Shown here piece after piece: positions 30,666 to 41,194 of a stretch of 64,000 nucleotides of DNA (position 1 is its first letter; each line of letters begins with the position of its first letter). The stretch is taken from positions 868,001-932,000 of the forward strand of contig NZ_CP032096.1 in assembly GCF_004786015.1 (NCBI RefSeq), in the 5' to 3' direction. The translations under genes were made by a program, and so were the position numbers. Below the pieces are notes generated by a model. The model did no database searches. It was not told the DNA's origin and worked only from the letters and a program-made list of their open reading frames with translations. Source of the DNA: Hydrogenovibrio crunogenus (lineage in GTDB: Bacteria; Pseudomonadota; Gammaproteobacteria; Thiomicrospirales; Thiomicrospiraceae).

Positions 30666-31919
30666 GTGTTGCTGAGAAGATTGCTGTATCAAGGGAGTGT
30701 TGGCACGGTGCTTTTGCTGGGAAGTTTGCTTCTGCACGCTGCTCCGGCTTCCGTTTCTTTAAAAGAAGCCTTGAGTCAACTCCATGAAACCGGGGTGTTG
30801 GTGCTGAATGCTCGGCAGGAAGCTGCTATTGAAAAAGAATCTTCCAAGCTCAGGGTTCCCGCTTCCACCACGAAATTGGTGACCGCTTATTTAGCGTTGA
30901 AACATTGGGGAACGGATTATCGGTTTAAAACGGACTTTTATATCACCCGAACAGCTCAAAACACCGCCTCACTTTGGATAAAAGGGTATGGCGATCCTTT
31001 TCTGGTGTCTGAAGAAATTCAAAAGCTCGCTGAAGCTTTAGCGCATCGATTGAAAGCCTCTGGCATCAATACAATTGATGAAGTTATTTTGGATACGGGG
31101 TATTTTGAAACCAATGTGGTGCTTCCTGGTCGATCGGATACAGACAATCCTTATGATGCGATCCCCGGCGCTTTGGCTGCCAATTTTAATACGCTTTATT
31201 TAAAAAAAGCGCATGGAGCAATCGTGTCTGCCGAATCCCAAACGCCACTGACACCGTTGGCAATTAAGCTTGGACAGCACGCTAACTTACGACATGGTCG
31301 CTTCAATTTAGGTGGGAGTGTCAAAACCGGAGAGCGGTATTTTGCTGAACTATTAAGCGCTTTCTTGCAGCAGTCAGGGATACAAGTGAAAAATGAGGTT
31401 CAATGGCGCAACTTAAAAGAGTTGCTGGCTTTGAAGCAATCTCAGCCATTTTATCGGCATTTGAACAGCTTGACGTTGGCTGAAATCATTCAGCCGATGA
31501 TGCGTTATTCGACCAATTTTATTGCCAATCAATTGGCATTGAAATTGAGTGCAGAGAAGTTGGGCGCGCCTGCTTCAGCGGAAAAAGTCAAACAGATGAT
31601 GAAATCGGATTTAACCAATTATTTGGGGTGGCAGGATTTCTATCTGGAAGACGGGGCAGGATTATCTCATCAGAATCGTCTCAGTCCGCAACAATTGGTG
31701 ATTTTATTGGAGGCATTCCGGCCATGGAAGTCGTTGTTACCGGAAATCGAAGATCGCATTTTTGCCAAATCCGGTACGTTGATTGGTGTCAGTACTTTGG
31801 CAGGGTATATTTATCAGGAGCAACATTGGCTTCCGTTTGCACTGATGATTAACCAGTCTGTGCCGTTTCACTACAAAAACCAGTTGGCGATAAAGCTCAA
31901 ACAGCAGTTGGAAGATTGA
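30666..31919 (+). CDS. dacB: D-alanyl-D-alanine carboxypeptidase/endopeptidase (PBP4)
   Basis: The protein has 417 residues with a signal peptide of about 28 residues. The S13-family active site has SxxK in PASTTKL (Ser near 61), SxN in RYSTNFIAN and KSG in FAKSGTL. It trims peptidoglycan peptides in the periplasm. It is shorter than E. coli DacB (477), mainly in the inserted domains. GTG start after AAAGG. It is convergent with queE, 14 bp apart. Confidence 0.92.
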   Translation: MLLRRLLYQGSVGTVLLLGSLLLHAAPASVSLKEALSQLHETGVLVLNARQEAAIEKESSKLRVPASTTKLVTAYLALKHWGTDYRFKTDFYITRTAQNTASLWIKGYGDPFLVSEEIQKLAEALAHRLKASGINTIDEVILDTGYFETNVVLPGRSDTDNPYDAIPGALAANFNTLYLKKAHGAIVSAESQTPLTPLAIKLGQHANLRHGRFNLGGSVKTGERYFAELLSAFLQQSGIQVKNEVQWRNLKELLALKQSQPFYRHLNSLTLAEIIQPMMRYSTNFIANQLALKLSAEKLGAPASAEKVKQMMKSDLTNYLGWQDFYLEDGAGLSHQNRLSPQQLVILLEAFRPWKSLLPEIEDRIFAKSGTLIGVSTLAGYIYQEQHWLPFALMINQSVPFHYKNQLAIKLKQQLED

Positions 31920-31933
31920 TCTGGCAAAAAAGT

Positions 31934-32590
31934 TTAGTCGACGCCTAATATTTTGTGTGTTTGCAGACTGAGTTTCCATTGTGGATGTTTCAGGCAATAC
32001 GCTAAAGTTGCTTTTAGATTCTTGGCTTGAGTGTCGGGGTCGGCGTCATCCATTGCTTGTAAATAAAAATGTTTGAAATCCAAGTTTTCGACCTGCTCAG
32101 GAGGAAGTGCTGCTTGTGGATAAACCAGTTTTAGTTCATCTCCCGAGTCTAGAATCAAGGGGGCGTTCGCTTTCGGGCTGACGCAAATCCAATCGATGTT
32201 ATCAGGCGCTTTTTGGGTGCCATTGGTTTCAATCGCAATTTCAAATCCATACTGGTGAAAAACATCCACTAACGTCTGGTCGACCTGTAATAAAGGTTCC
32301 CCTCCTGTCAGGACCGCAAATGGATGCGGGCAGGCCTGGTCATTTTTATCGGTTGGCCAGAGTGCTAATAAATGCTTGGCTAAACTGTCAGCATCTTTAA
32401 AACTGCCACCATTTTGACCATCCGTGCCCAAAAAATCGGTATCACAGAACTGACACACGGCATCGCTTCGGTCGGCTTCGCGCCCTGTCCACAGATTGCA
32501 ATTTGTAAACCGGCAGAAAATAGCGGGACGTCCTGAATGAAATCCTTCCCCTTGTAAAGAATAAAATGCTTCTTTAATGCGATAACCCAT
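31934..32590 (-). CDS. queE: 7-carboxy-7-deazaguanine synthase QueE
   Basis: The protein has 218 residues from ATG 32590, set by AAGGAACAGC. The radical-SAM cluster ligands have the unusual spacing Cys31-x14-Cys46-x2-Cys49, known from the QueE subgroup with an inserted loop, instead of CxxxCxxC. TGGEPLL and ETNGT motifs follow. It converts 6-carboxy-tetrahydropterin to CDG in queuosine synthesis. An in-frame variant of the decamer palindrome at 32330-32339 encodes Asp-Gln-Ala-Cys. Confidence 0.93.
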   Translation of the reverse strand: MGYRIKEAFYSLQGEGFHSGRPAIFCRFTNCNLWTGREADRSDAVCQFCDTDFLGTDGQNGGSFKDADSLAKHLLALWPTDKNDQACPHPFAVLTGGEPLLQVDQTLVDVFHQYGFEIAIETNGTQKAPDNIDWICVSPKANAPLILDSGDELKLVYPQAALPPEQVENLDFKHFYLQAMDDADPDTQAKNLKATLAYCLKHPQWKLSLQTHKILGVD

Positions 32591-32835
32591 GCTGTTCCTT
32601 AGTGTGGTTTTTTGGTTAGTGGAACGCGCTAATTTTTCCAATGAAACGGTTTTGAAATGCTATAATGTTTAGCTATTTTTTAGACCTTGTGTTCCTGTGA
32701 ATTCATTGAATTCTAGAGCGAATACTGTTCGATGCTTGAAAGATTGAATGCATCAAAGCGGCGGTTTCCGCCTTTTGAGTGCTTAGATGAGATTCAAGCT
32801 GTTCAAGTAACAATGTTAGGAGTGGAATTATACCA
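32591..32835. promoter_or_regulatory. Divergent control region queE/leuC with leader hairpin
   Basis: The 245-bp gap holds a TATAAT at 32661-32666 (no clear -35) and a GGCGG-TTT-CCGCC hairpin followed by TTTTG at 32760-32775, about 60 bp before leuC. This could be an attenuator of the leucine operon, but no leucine-rich leader peptide is evident. The AGGAG of leuC is at 32819-32823. Confidence 0.35.
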
Positions 32836-34260
32836 ATGTCTGCTAAGACCTTATACGATAAATTGTGGGATAGTCATGTCGTCCGTGAAGAAGAAGACGG
32901 AACGGCTTTGATTTATATTGATCGACAGTTGTTGCACGAAGTGACGTCACCTCAAGCATTTGAAGGGCTGCGTCTTGCAAATCGTAAGCCTTGGCGCATT
33001 GATGCAAACCTGGCCACGCCGGATCATAACGTGCCAACAACCGCCTTTAATTCGGTTGAAGACATTGTTGATCCGATTTCACGTATTCAGGTGCAGACAT
33101 TGGATGCAAACACCAAACAATTCGGTATTACCGAGTTTGGTATTGGAGATGTTCGTCAAGGAATCGTGCATGTTGTTGGCCCGGAAGAAGGGGTGACTTT
33201 GCCTGGGATGACATTGGTGTGTGGAGATTCTCATACCGCCACGCATGGTGCGTTAGGCGCGTTGGCTCATGGTGTCGGAACTTCTGAAGTCGAACACGTT
33301 TTAGCAACACAATGTCTGATTCAAAAGAAAATGAAAAACATGTTGGTCAAAGTGGATGGCAAGCTTCAACCTGGGGTGAGTCCGAAAGATGTTGTGTTGG
33401 CGATTATCGGGCAGATCGGAACCGCAGGTGGAAACGGCCATGCGATTGAATTTGGCGGGCAGGTTTTTCGTGATATGTCAATCGAAGGGCGTATGACTGT
33501 GTGTAATATGGCGATTGAAGCGGGTGCGCGCGTCGGTTTGGTGGCCGTTGACGAGAAAACGGTAGAGTATGTCAAGGATCGCCCTTTTGCGCCTAAAGCG
33601 GAAGATTGGGATGCCGCGGTTGCGGCATGGCAGGACTTGAAGTCTGATGACAACGCTCAATTCGATAAAGTGGTTGAGATAGATGGTTCAGCCATCGAGC
33701 CGCAAGTGTCTTGGGGAACCTCTCCAGAAATGGTGTCGGATGTGAATGGCAAGGTGCCAAACCCGGCACATGAGTCGGATGAAGTGAAAGCGGGTGGTAT
33801 CCGTCGAGCACTTGAGTATATGGGGCTTGAAGCGGATATGGCTATTACTGATATTCCGGTTGATTACGTCTTTATTGGATCTTGTACCAATTCACGAATT
33901 GAAGATTTTAGAGAAGCAGCTGCGGTATTGAAAGGGCAGAAAGTAGCCAGTTCGGTAGAACAAGCGTTGGTTGTGCCGGGATCAGGCTTGGTCAAAAGAC
34001 AAGCGGAAGAAGAAGGGTTGGATAAAATCTTCATTGAAGCCGGTTTTGAATGGCGTAATCCGGGGTGCTCCATGTGTCTTGCAATGAATGCCGATCGACT
34101 TCCAAGCGGAAAGCATTGCGCATCGACTTCGAACCGAAATTTTGAAGGGCGTCAAGGCGCGGGGGGGCGTACACATTTGGTCAGCCCGCAAATGGCGGCC
34201 GCAGCAGCGGTTGCAGGGCACTTTGTTGATGTGCGCGACATGATGAAAGAGGCAAGCTAA
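32836..34260 (+). CDS. leuC: 3-isopropylmalate dehydratase large subunit
   Basis: The protein has 474 residues. Aconitase-family hallmarks are [50 protein letters not shown] and [13 protein letters not shown]; the last two carry the three cysteines of the 4Fe-4S cluster. With LeuD it isomerises 2-isopropylmalate to 3-isopropylmalate. It is first in leuCDB; leuD begins 2 bp after its stop. Confidence 0.98.
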   Translation: MSAKTLYDKLWDSHVVREEEDGTALIYIDRQLLHEVTSPQAFEGLRLANRKPWRIDANLATPDHNVPTTAFNSVEDIVDPISRIQVQTLDANTKQFGITEFGIGDVRQGIVHVVGPEEGVTLPGMTLVCGDSHTATHGALGALAHGVGTSEVEHVLATQCLIQKKMKNMLVKVDGKLQPGVSPKDVVLAIIGQIGTAGGNGHAIEFGGQVFRDMSIEGRMTVCNMAIEAGARVGLVAVDEKTVEYVKDRPFAPKAEDWDAAVAAWQDLKSDDNAQFDKVVEIDGSAIEPQVSWGTSPEMVSDVNGKVPNPAHESDEVKAGGIRRALEYMGLEADMAITDIPVDYVFIGSCTNSRIEDFREAAAVLKGQKVASSVEQALVVPGSGLVKRQAEEEGLDKIFIEAGFEWRNPGCSMCLAMNADRLPSGKHCASTSNRNFEGRQGAGGRTHLVSPQMAAAAAVAGHFVDVRDMMKEAS

Positions 34261-34262
34261 AA

Positions 34263-34907
34263 ATGAGTATGGATAAGTTTACAACCTTAACGGCAATTGT
34301 GGCGCCGATGGATCGTTCCAATGTGGATACCGATGCGATTATCCCTAAGCAGTTTTTGAAGTCGATTAAACGTACGGGGTTTGGTCCTAACTTGTTTGAT
34401 GAATGGCGCTATGAGGATGTTGGTGAGCCTGGGATGGATAACTCGAATCGCCCTCTGCGTAAAGACTTTGTCTTGAATCAGCCACGTTATCAGGGGTCGC
34501 GTATTTTGTTGGCGCGTGAGAATTTTGGCTGTGGTTCAAGTCGTGAGCATGCGCCTTGGGCATTAAAAGATTATGGTTTTGATGTCATTATTGCGCCCAG
34601 CTTTGCCGATATCTTTTTTAACAACAGTTTTAAAAACGGTATTTTGCCAATTGTGTTGGATGAAGCTGTTGTGGATGGATTGTTTAAAGAAGTCTTTGCG
34701 GAAGAAGGGTATCAGCTCACAATTGATTTAGAAAACCAACAGATTAAAAAGCCAAATGGCGAAACGATTCCGTTTGAGGTGGACCCTTTCCGTCGTCATT
34801 GTTTACTGAATGGTCTGGATGATATTGGGTTGACGCTGCAACATGAAGACGAAATCAAATCCTTTGAAGCGAAGCACAAAGCCGCTTCTCCTTGGTTGTA
34901 CCGATAA
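34263..34907 (+). CDS. leuD: 3-isopropylmalate dehydratase small subunit
   Basis: The protein has 214 residues; hallmarks are [22 protein letters not shown] and [16 protein letters not shown], the aconitase swivel-domain motif. It forms the heterodimer with LeuC. The 2-bp gap after leuC indicates coupled translation. Confidence 0.98.
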   Translation: MSMDKFTTLTAIVAPMDRSNVDTDAIIPKQFLKSIKRTGFGPNLFDEWRYEDVGEPGMDNSNRPLRKDFVLNQPRYQGSRILLARENFGCGSSREHAPWALKDYGFDVIIAPSFADIFFNNSFKNGILPIVLDEAVVDGLFKEVFAEEGYQLTIDLENQQIKKPNGETIPFEVDPFRRHCLLNGLDDIGLTLQHEDEIKSFEAKHKAASPWLYR

Positions 34908-34935
34908 GAATTATTAAATTTAGAGTGGAAATGTA

Positions 34936-36009
34936 ATGACACAAGAAGTATTGATTTTACCCGGAGACGGGATTGGACCGGAAATTACAGCCGAAGCCGT
35001 TAAGGTTTTGGAAGCCTTGCAACAGAAAGAAAATTTAGACATCACTATGACGCATGACTTGGTGGGCGGTGCGGCTTATGATGCTCATGGTGTGCCTTTA
35101 GCGGAAGAGACGTTAGAGAAAGCAAAGCAGTCTGATGCTATTTTGTTAGGCGCGGTTGGCGGTTATCAGTGGGAATCATTAGATATTTCTGTGCGTCCTG
35201 AAAAAGGGTTGCTGGCATTACGTTCAAATTTAGAGTTGTTTGCTAACTTGAGACCGGCGTACTTGTTCCCTCAGTTGGCAGATGCCTCGACTTTAAAGCC
35301 TGAAGTGGTTGCCGGACTGGATATTCTGATTGTTCGTGAGTTGACTGGTGGGATCTATTTTGGTCAGCCTCGTGGTATTCGTACATTGGATAATGGGGAA
35401 CGCCAAGGTTATAACACTTATGTTTATTCAGAATCAGAAATTAAGCGCATTGCACATGTGGCTTTTGATGCGGCGATGAAGCGTAACAAAAAGCTGTGTT
35501 CAGTCGATAAAGCGAATGTATTGGAAGTCACGGAAATGTGGCGTGAAATTGTGGATGAGGTCGCAAAAGAATATCCAGAAGTTGAGGTTCAACACATGTA
35601 TGTGGATAACGCGGCGATGCAGTTGGTGTTGAACCCAAAACAATTTGACGTGATGGTGACAGGGAATATGTTTGGTGACATTCTTTCTGATGAAGCATCT
35701 ATGTTGACTGGGTCGATTGGCATGTTGGCTTCAGCGTCTTTGGATGCAAATAATAAAGGGATGTATGAACCAAGTCATGGGTCGGCACCGGATATTGCAG
35801 GGAAAAATATTGCCAATCCGCTGGCGACAATTTTGTCTGCAGCCATGATGCTGCGTTACAGTTTGAATCGTGAAGATTTGGCTTTAAAAATTGAAGCGGC
35901 CGTCAGTCATGTGTTGGATCAAGGCTTAAGAACAGGAGATATTTGGTCAGAAGGCTTAACGAAGGTGTCGACATCAGAAATGGGTGATGCAGTGGTCGCA
36001 GCTCTGTAA
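34936..36009 (+). CDS. leuB: 3-isopropylmalate dehydrogenase
   Basis: The protein has 357 residues; hallmarks are [44 protein letters not shown] and the metal/NAD region [46 protein letters not shown]. It oxidises and decarboxylates 3-isopropylmalate in leucine synthesis. It ends the leuCDB operon. leuA is not adjacent. Confidence 0.98.
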   Translation: MTQEVLILPGDGIGPEITAEAVKVLEALQQKENLDITMTHDLVGGAAYDAHGVPLAEETLEKAKQSDAILLGAVGGYQWESLDISVRPEKGLLALRSNLELFANLRPAYLFPQLADASTLKPEVVAGLDILIVRELTGGIYFGQPRGIRTLDNGERQGYNTYVYSESEIKRIAHVAFDAAMKRNKKLCSVDKANVLEVTEMWREIVDEVAKEYPEVEVQHMYVDNAAMQLVLNPKQFDVMVTGNMFGDILSDEASMLTGSIGMLASASLDANNKGMYEPSHGSAPDIAGKNIANPLATILSAAMMLRYSLNREDLALKIEAAVSHVLDQGLRTGDIWSEGLTKVSTSEMGDAVVAAL

Positions 36010-36092
36010 AGATTTTTACGGATAGAAAGTGCAATTTTCCTATAATTGTGTAAACTGCATTGCGAGACGATGATTAGGAATGCCTTTTTAAG

Positions 36093-37043
36093 ATGAAAAA
36101 TCATTTTACGATAACCATAAGTGATGTGCATGGGTCACGTCACTTCTCTTTCAAACAGTTCATGCGAAAATTCGCGCTGTTTGTGGTGATGTTTATCTTT
36201 TTGATGTTAGCTGGCGCTGCCGGCGTCATCTGGTGGTTGAATCAGGAAATTATCGATATTCAAGATAAACGACAGGTTGCTGAAGCCAGTTACCAGGCTG
36301 TATTAGAGAAAAGTAAACACTCGTACATGACTTTGGAAGCGGAAAAGCGCAAGCTTCAAAGTCAGTTGGATAATAAATCGAAACAAATCCAGTTTTTAGA
36401 TCAAACCTTGCAGGGGTTGGAAGATTTGATTGGGGTCAAACCGGATGAAGACGAACTGTTAACAGATCGTGTAAAGATTGTTCAGCTGACAACGCTTGAA
36501 AAACAAATCATGTTGGAAGACATACCCAGTGGACGACCTGTTAAAAAATATCAAGGTGTGAGCAGTAGTTTTGGCTGGCGGATTCACCCAGTTAAGGGGA
36601 CGAAGGAATTTCATCGGGGAATTGATTATCGTGGTAAGCGTGGTGATGGTGTTATTGCCACGGCTAGCGGCACGATTGAATACGCAGGCTACCATAAAAG
36701 AAGTGGTTATGGGCGTTTGATTATCATTTCCCACGATAATGGGTTTAAGACACTATACGGACACATGAGTAAATTGCATGTGAAAACCGGTCAGGTGGTT
36801 AAAAAAGGAGAGCTTATTGGTGAAATTGGTTCTTCCGGATTGTCTTCAGGACCTCACTTGCATTATGAGGTGAGTTTTGTGCAGCGTAAACTGAATCCAG
36901 TGCCATTTATTAACTGGGATTTAAAACATTATGATGAAATATTTAAAAAGGTAAAAGGTGTGCCATGGGGATCTTTAAGTCAGGTGGTTCAAAATCGCGT
37001 CCAGCAGGTGGAAAAACAATTATTGCTGCGGGATGTAAAATAA
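36093..37043 (+). CDS. Membrane-anchored M23 peptidoglycan endopeptidase
   Basis: The 316-residue protein has one N-terminal helix (about 27-50), then a coiled coil (about 55-115) and a C-terminal M23/LytM domain (about 150-260). The zinc ligands are in SFGWRIHPVKGTKEFHRGIDYRG and SGPHLHYEV. It probably cleaves cross-links in the periplasm. The 3' end overlaps the bactofilin start by 79 bp in another frame, tightly coupling the two. M23 peptidase plus bactofilin is a recurring pair that shapes cells. Confidence 0.92.
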   Translation: MKNHFTITISDVHGSRHFSFKQFMRKFALFVVMFIFLMLAGAAGVIWWLNQEIIDIQDKRQVAEASYQAVLEKSKHSYMTLEAEKRKLQSQLDNKSKQIQFLDQTLQGLEDLIGVKPDEDELLTDRVKIVQLTTLEKQIMLEDIPSGRPVKKYQGVSSSFGWRIHPVKGTKEFHRGIDYRGKRGDGVIATASGTIEYAGYHKRSGYGRLIIISHDNGFKTLYGHMSKLHVKTGQVVKKGELIGEIGSSGLSSGPHLHYEVSFVQRKLNPVPFINWDLKHYDEIFKKVKGVPWGSLSQVVQNRVQQVEKQLLLRDVK

Positions 37044-37465
37044 ATGGTGAAATTAAAGACCTAGATGGTGCTCTGCATATCGATGGCCATATTGATGGTG
37101 TCGTTGAAACGGACTACGATGTTTCTATCGGTGATGAAGGAATCGTTACTGGACTGATTAAAGCAAAGACCATTGTTGTCAGCGGTACTTTGGAAGGCAA
37201 GGTGGCGTGTGAAAGTATTGATATCCTTGCCACAGGCAAGCTCTTGGGCGAAGTGGTTTGTGGAGAGATGATGATTGAGTCCGGTGGTAAGTTCATTGGT
37301 GAAAGCCGTGAGCTGACAGAAGGCGGGTTGATTGTCAGCTTTCCGGAAAATGAAAAACAAAAATTAGAGAATCAGGCAAGATCGGTTGTTGAAATGATTA
37401 AAAATCAAGCTTCCATAATGGATGATCTACAACCCTCTGAAGCCGAAGCAGTAAAAAGCAAGTAA
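36965..37465 (+). CDS. Bactofilin
   Basis: The protein has 166 residues. The central beta-helix (about 20-125) is built of short repeats with small and hydrophobic residues (GALHIDGHIDGVVETDYDVSIGDEGIV, TIVVSGTLEGKV). Short N- and C-terminal tails are disordered. Bactofilins polymerise without nucleotide and position cell-wall enzymes. The ATG is inside the M23 gene, with AAAGG sites before it, so the 79-bp overlap appears genuine and not a frameshift. Confidence 0.93.
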   Translation: MGIFKSGGSKSRPAGGKTIIAAGCKINGEIKDLDGALHIDGHIDGVVETDYDVSIGDEGIVTGLIKAKTIVVSGTLEGKVACESIDILATGKLLGEVVCGEMMIESGGKFIGESRELTEGGLIVSFPENEKQKLENQARSVVEMIKNQASIMDDLQPSEAEAVKSK

Positions 37466-37475
37466 AGGGAAAAAT

Positions 37476-38498
37476 ATGACAAAGCAGTATGATATTGCCG
37501 TTGTAGGTGCAACGGGTGCCGTAGGTGAAACAATTTTAAAAGTACTTGAAGAGCGTAATTTCCCAGTTCGTAATTTATATCCGCTGGCCAGTAGTCGTTC
37601 TGCAGGTAAAAAGCTGGAATTTAATGGCGGTTGGGTTGAGATTCAGGACTTGGCAACGTTTGATTTTTCAAAAGCCCAAATCGGATTGTTCTCACCAGGT
37701 GCCAGTGTTTCTAGAGAATATGCGCCAAAAGCTGCGGCGGCAGGATGTATTGTTGTCGATAATACCTCGGAATTTCGTTACGACGAAGACATTCCCTTAG
37801 TGGTCCCAGAAGTCAACCCTGATGCGGTTGCTGGGTATAAAAATCGAGGCATTATTGCCAACCCTAACTGTTCAACCATTCAGATGATGGTTGCGTTAAA
37901 ACCTATTTATGATGCTGTCGGGATTGAGCGTATCAATGTATCAACGTATCAAGCAGTTTCTGGCTCCGGTAAAGAAGCGATTGATGAATTGGCAACACAA
38001 ACAGCTAATTTGTTGAATATGAAGCCGGTTGAGGCAAAAGTTTATCCTAAGCAGATTGCCTTTAACTGTATTCCTCAAATCGATGTGTTCCAAGATAATG
38101 GTTACACAAAAGAAGAAATGAAAATGGTTTGGGAAACGAAAAAGATCATGGAAGATGAATCGATTCTTGTTAACCCAACGGCTGTGCGTGTCCCGGTATT
38201 TTTCGGTCACAGCGAAGCCATCCATTTAGAAACAAAAGAAAAAATCACAGCAGAGCAAGCGAAAGAGCTGTTCAAAAAATCTGACGGAATCGTTCTTATT
38301 GATGAGCATGTTGATGGCGGATACCCGACAGCTGTTACTGATGCTGCGGATACGAACCCAGTTTATGTTGGACGTGTGCGTGAAGACATTTCTTTTGAGA
38401 AAGGTTTGAATCTATGGGTTGTGGCGGATAATGTCCGTAAGGGTGCCGCTACAAATACAGTTCAAATTGCTGAGCTGTTGATCAAAGATCATATCTAA
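37476..38498 (+). CDS. asd: Aspartate-semialdehyde dehydrogenase
   Basis: The protein has 340 residues with NADP site VVGATGAVGETIL, catalytic Cys in NPNCSTIQM, and TYQAVSGSGKEA and RVPVFFGHSEA. It reduces aspartyl phosphate for lysine, threonine, methionine and diaminopimelate synthesis. It starts 10 bp after bactofilin and ends 5 bp before truA, so it sits in a continuous transcription unit. Confidence 0.97.
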   Translation: MTKQYDIAVVGATGAVGETILKVLEERNFPVRNLYPLASSRSAGKKLEFNGGWVEIQDLATFDFSKAQIGLFSPGASVSREYAPKAAAAGCIVVDNTSEFRYDEDIPLVVPEVNPDAVAGYKNRGIIANPNCSTIQMMVALKPIYDAVGIERINVSTYQAVSGSGKEAIDELATQTANLLNMKPVEAKVYPKQIAFNCIPQIDVFQDNGYTKEEMKMVWETKKIMEDESILVNPTAVRVPVFFGHSEAIHLETKEKITAEQAKELFKKSDGIVLIDEHVDGGYPTAVTDAADTNPVYVGRVREDISFEKGLNLWVVADNVRKGAATNTVQIAELLIKDHI

Positions 38499-38503
38499 TA
38501 GAC

Positions 38504-39292
38504 ATGGCTTTATTGGCGATTGGTATTGAATACCAAGGCACCGCCTATTGTGGTTGGCAGCATCAGAAACATTGTGATTCTGTTCAGCAGCAACTTGAAA
38601 AGGCATTATCTTATATCGCCGATGAACCGATTGGTTTGAATTGTGCAGGTCGAACAGATACGGGGGTGCATGCAATCGGTCAGGTTGCGCATTTTGAAAC
38701 GGCTGTTAATCGGCCGGATAAAGCTTGGATTCAAGGCGTTAATACCCGGTTACCCAGTGATATTCGGGTAACCTGGGTGAAAATGATGCCTGAAGACTTT
38801 CATGCACGTTTTTCTGCTATTGCTCGACAATACCGGTATGTCATCTTTAACCGTCCTGTTCATTCTGCCATTTTAGCCAATCGTGTGACCTGGGAGAATC
38901 GTCCCTTAGATGTGGAAAAAATGCACATTGCCGCTCAGGGGTTATTAGGTGAAAATGATTTTTCATCTTTCCGTGCCTCAGGTTGCCAAGCCTCTCACGC
39001 CAATCGTAATGTGCAGTCTTTGCAGGTTTCACGTCAAGGCAATTTTGTCTTTGTTGATATTCAAGCCAATGCTTTTTTACATCATATGGTTCGAAACATT
39101 GTCGGTACCTTGATGGAAGTAGGGCGGTTGGAGAAACCGGTCGAGTGGGTGTTGGAATTGTTAAAAAAACAAGATCGAACTCAGGCCGGTATGACAGCGC
39201 CAGCGGAGGGTTTGTATTTTGTGAATGCTTTGTATCCGGAATCGTTCCAGCTCCCTCAGGTTGTTTTGGATGAGCTGCTTTGGCAAGCCTAA
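38504..39292 (+). CDS. truA: tRNA pseudouridine synthase A (positions 38-40)
   Basis: The protein has 262 residues with catalytic Asp in CAGRTDTGVHAIGQV, YRYVIFNRP and FLHHMVRNIVGTLMEVG. It modifies the anticodon stem-loop of many tRNAs. A FimV-like gene often precedes truA in relatives; here asd does. Confidence 0.97.
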   Translation: MALLAIGIEYQGTAYCGWQHQKHCDSVQQQLEKALSYIADEPIGLNCAGRTDTGVHAIGQVAHFETAVNRPDKAWIQGVNTRLPSDIRVTWVKMMPEDFHARFSAIARQYRYVIFNRPVHSAILANRVTWENRPLDVEKMHIAAQGLLGENDFSSFRASGCQASHANRNVQSLQVSRQGNFVFVDIQANAFLHHMVRNIVGTLMEVGRLEKPVEWVLELLKKQDRTQAGMTAPAEGLYFVNALYPESFQLPQVVLDELLWQA

Positions 39293-39302
39293 AAAGAGTT
39301 AG

Positions 39303-39944
39303 ATGATGCAAAATAGAACGCGTGTTAAAATTTGCGGCATTACGAACATAACGGATGCGACAACTGCCGTTCAGGCAGGGGCTGACGCACTGGGGTTCGT
39401 CTTTTATGACAAAAGTCCTAGAGTCGTGACAATTGACCAGGCCTGGGCGGTTTTTGAAAAACTGCCGGCTTTTGTTACTACGACTGCGCTGTTTGTGAAT
39501 CCGGATGTCTCTTTGGTTGAAAAAGTTATCAAAGATTTGAAGATAGACTTGTTGCAGTTTCATGGAGATGAGTCCCCTGCATTTTGCGATCAATTTTCGA
39601 GACCTTATATAAAAGCGGTTCGGATGCAGGCGGAAACGGATTTGGAACAATTGGCTGTTCAATATGCTTCGAGCCAAGGGTTGCTACTTGATACTTATGT
39701 TAAAGGTGTTCCTGGCGGAACAGGAGCGGCCTTCAATTGGAACTGGGTGGCACCTGAAAGACGGCTGAATGTGACGCTGCCTGTTATTTTGGCGGGTGGG
39801 TTAAATGAAGATAATGTCGAGCAGGCCATCCGCTCTGTTCATCCGTGGGCAGTTGATGTCAGTGGCGGCGTGGAATCGGTGCCAGGACAAAAATCATCAG
39901 AAAAGATACAAGCTTTTATTCAAGCTGTAAATAATGTTCGGTAA
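39303..39944 (+). CDS. trpF: Phosphoribosylanthranilate isomerase
   Basis: The protein has 213 residues; VKICGITNITDATTAVQAGADALGFVF opens the barrel, followed by QFHGDE and LAGGLNEDNV. It carries out the third step of tryptophan synthesis. CCAGGCCTGG at 39437-39446 lies in frame as Asp-Gln-Ala-Trp (residues about 44-47). trpB follows after 43 bp. Confidence 0.97.
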   Translation: MMQNRTRVKICGITNITDATTAVQAGADALGFVFYDKSPRVVTIDQAWAVFEKLPAFVTTTALFVNPDVSLVEKVIKDLKIDLLQFHGDESPAFCDQFSRPYIKAVRMQAETDLEQLAVQYASSQGLLLDTYVKGVPGGTGAAFNWNWVAPERRLNVTLPVILAGGLNEDNVEQAIRSVHPWAVDVSGGVESVPGQKSSEKIQAFIQAVNNVR

Positions 39945-39987
39945 TGCTTGATTACCGTTTTGATAAAACGAAAGTGGATTTAATAGA

Positions 39988-41193
39988 ATGAGTATTGATT
40001 ATTCGCAATATCCTGATAAAAAAGGACATTTTGGAGTTTATGGGGGTATTTTTGCGCCCGAAACTCTAATGGCTGCATTAGAAGAATTGAGCCAACAGTA
40101 TGAAAGTGTCAAAAACGATCCAGCATTTATCGCTGAATTGACTAAGGACTTTCAAGATTATGTTGGTCGTCCTTCTCCTTTGTATTATGCGGAGCGATGG
40201 TCAGACTCATTAGGTGGTGCCAAGATTTATCTGAAGCGAGAAGATTTGAATCACACCGGTGCTCATAAAATCAATAACACTATTGGTCAAGCCTTGCTGG
40301 CAAAACGCCTTGGTAAAAAACGTATTATCGCAGAAACCGGTGCGGGGCAACACGGGGTTGCCAGTGCAACCGTTGCGGCCAGACTGGGACTTGAGTGTGT
40401 GGTTTATATGGGGGCGGATGATATTGTTCGTCAAGCACCGAATGTGGCACGGATGAAAATGTTAGGAGCAGAAGTCATCGGTGTTGAATCAGGGACGCGT
40501 ACCTTGAAGGATGCACTGAATGAAGCCATGCGTGACTGGGTAACGAATGTGGATGATACCTTCTATATTATCGGTACCGTAGCAGGGCCCCACCCTTATC
40601 CGGCTATGGTACGTGATTTTCAAGCGATTATTGGCCGTGAAGCCAAGCAACAACACATGGAAAAAGAAGGTAAATTACCTGATGCATTGATTGCTTGTGT
40701 GGGCGGAGGTTCAAATGCAATCGGTCTGTTTTACGATTTTTTACCAGATGAATCGGTCGAAATTTATGGAGTGGAAGCCGGTGGGCTAGGGTTGGAAACC
40801 GGGCAACACGCTGCGCCTTTGTGTGAAGGAAAGCCTGGCGTACTGCATGGTAACCGAACCTATCTAATGGAAGATGAGAATGGACAAATCTTAGGAACAC
40901 ATTCTATTTCTGCGGGATTAGATTACCCAGGTGTTGGTCCTGAGCATGCTTGGTTAAAAGACATTGGTCGCGCCAAGTATGTTGCGATTAATGATGATGA
41001 AGCCATGCAAGGCTTTCGTGATTTAACAAAATTTGAAGGAATTATCCCAGCATTGGAATCGAGTCATGCATTGGCCTATGCCACCAAGCTGGCGCCAACC
41101 ATGTCAAAAGATCAGACTATCATTGTCAATTTATCGGGTCGTGGTGATAAAGATATGGGAACCATAGCGAAAATTGAGGGGTTTGAGATTTAA
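39988..41193 (+). CDS. trpB: Tryptophan synthase beta chain
   Basis: The protein has 401 residues with PLP lysine in [30 protein letters not shown] and LSGRGDKDM. It joins indole and serine to form tryptophan in an alpha2-beta2 complex. The stop precedes the trpA ATG by one base. Confidence 0.98.
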   Translation: MSIDYSQYPDKKGHFGVYGGIFAPETLMAALEELSQQYESVKNDPAFIAELTKDFQDYVGRPSPLYYAERWSDSLGGAKIYLKREDLNHTGAHKINNTIGQALLAKRLGKKRIIAETGAGQHGVASATVAARLGLECVVYMGADDIVRQAPNVARMKMLGAEVIGVESGTRTLKDALNEAMRDWVTNVDDTFYIIGTVAGPHPYPAMVRDFQAIIGREAKQQHMEKEGKLPDALIACVGGGSNAIGLFYDFLPDESVEIYGVEAGGLGLETGQHAAPLCEGKPGVLHGNRTYLMEDENGQILGTHSISAGLDYPGVGPEHAWLKDIGRAKYVAINDDEAMQGFRDLTKFEGIIPALESSHALAYATKLAPTMSKDQTIIVNLSGRGDKDMGTIAKIEGFEI

Positions 41194-41194
41194 A

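Noticed and set aside
32734-32840. Leader peptide for leucine attenuation
   Set aside because: The open frame has scattered single leucines and runs into leuC; there is no run of leucine codons.
38847-39677. 276-codon reverse frame opposite truA/trpF
   Set aside because: It is an antisense shadow of two well-recognised genes with no family resemblance.
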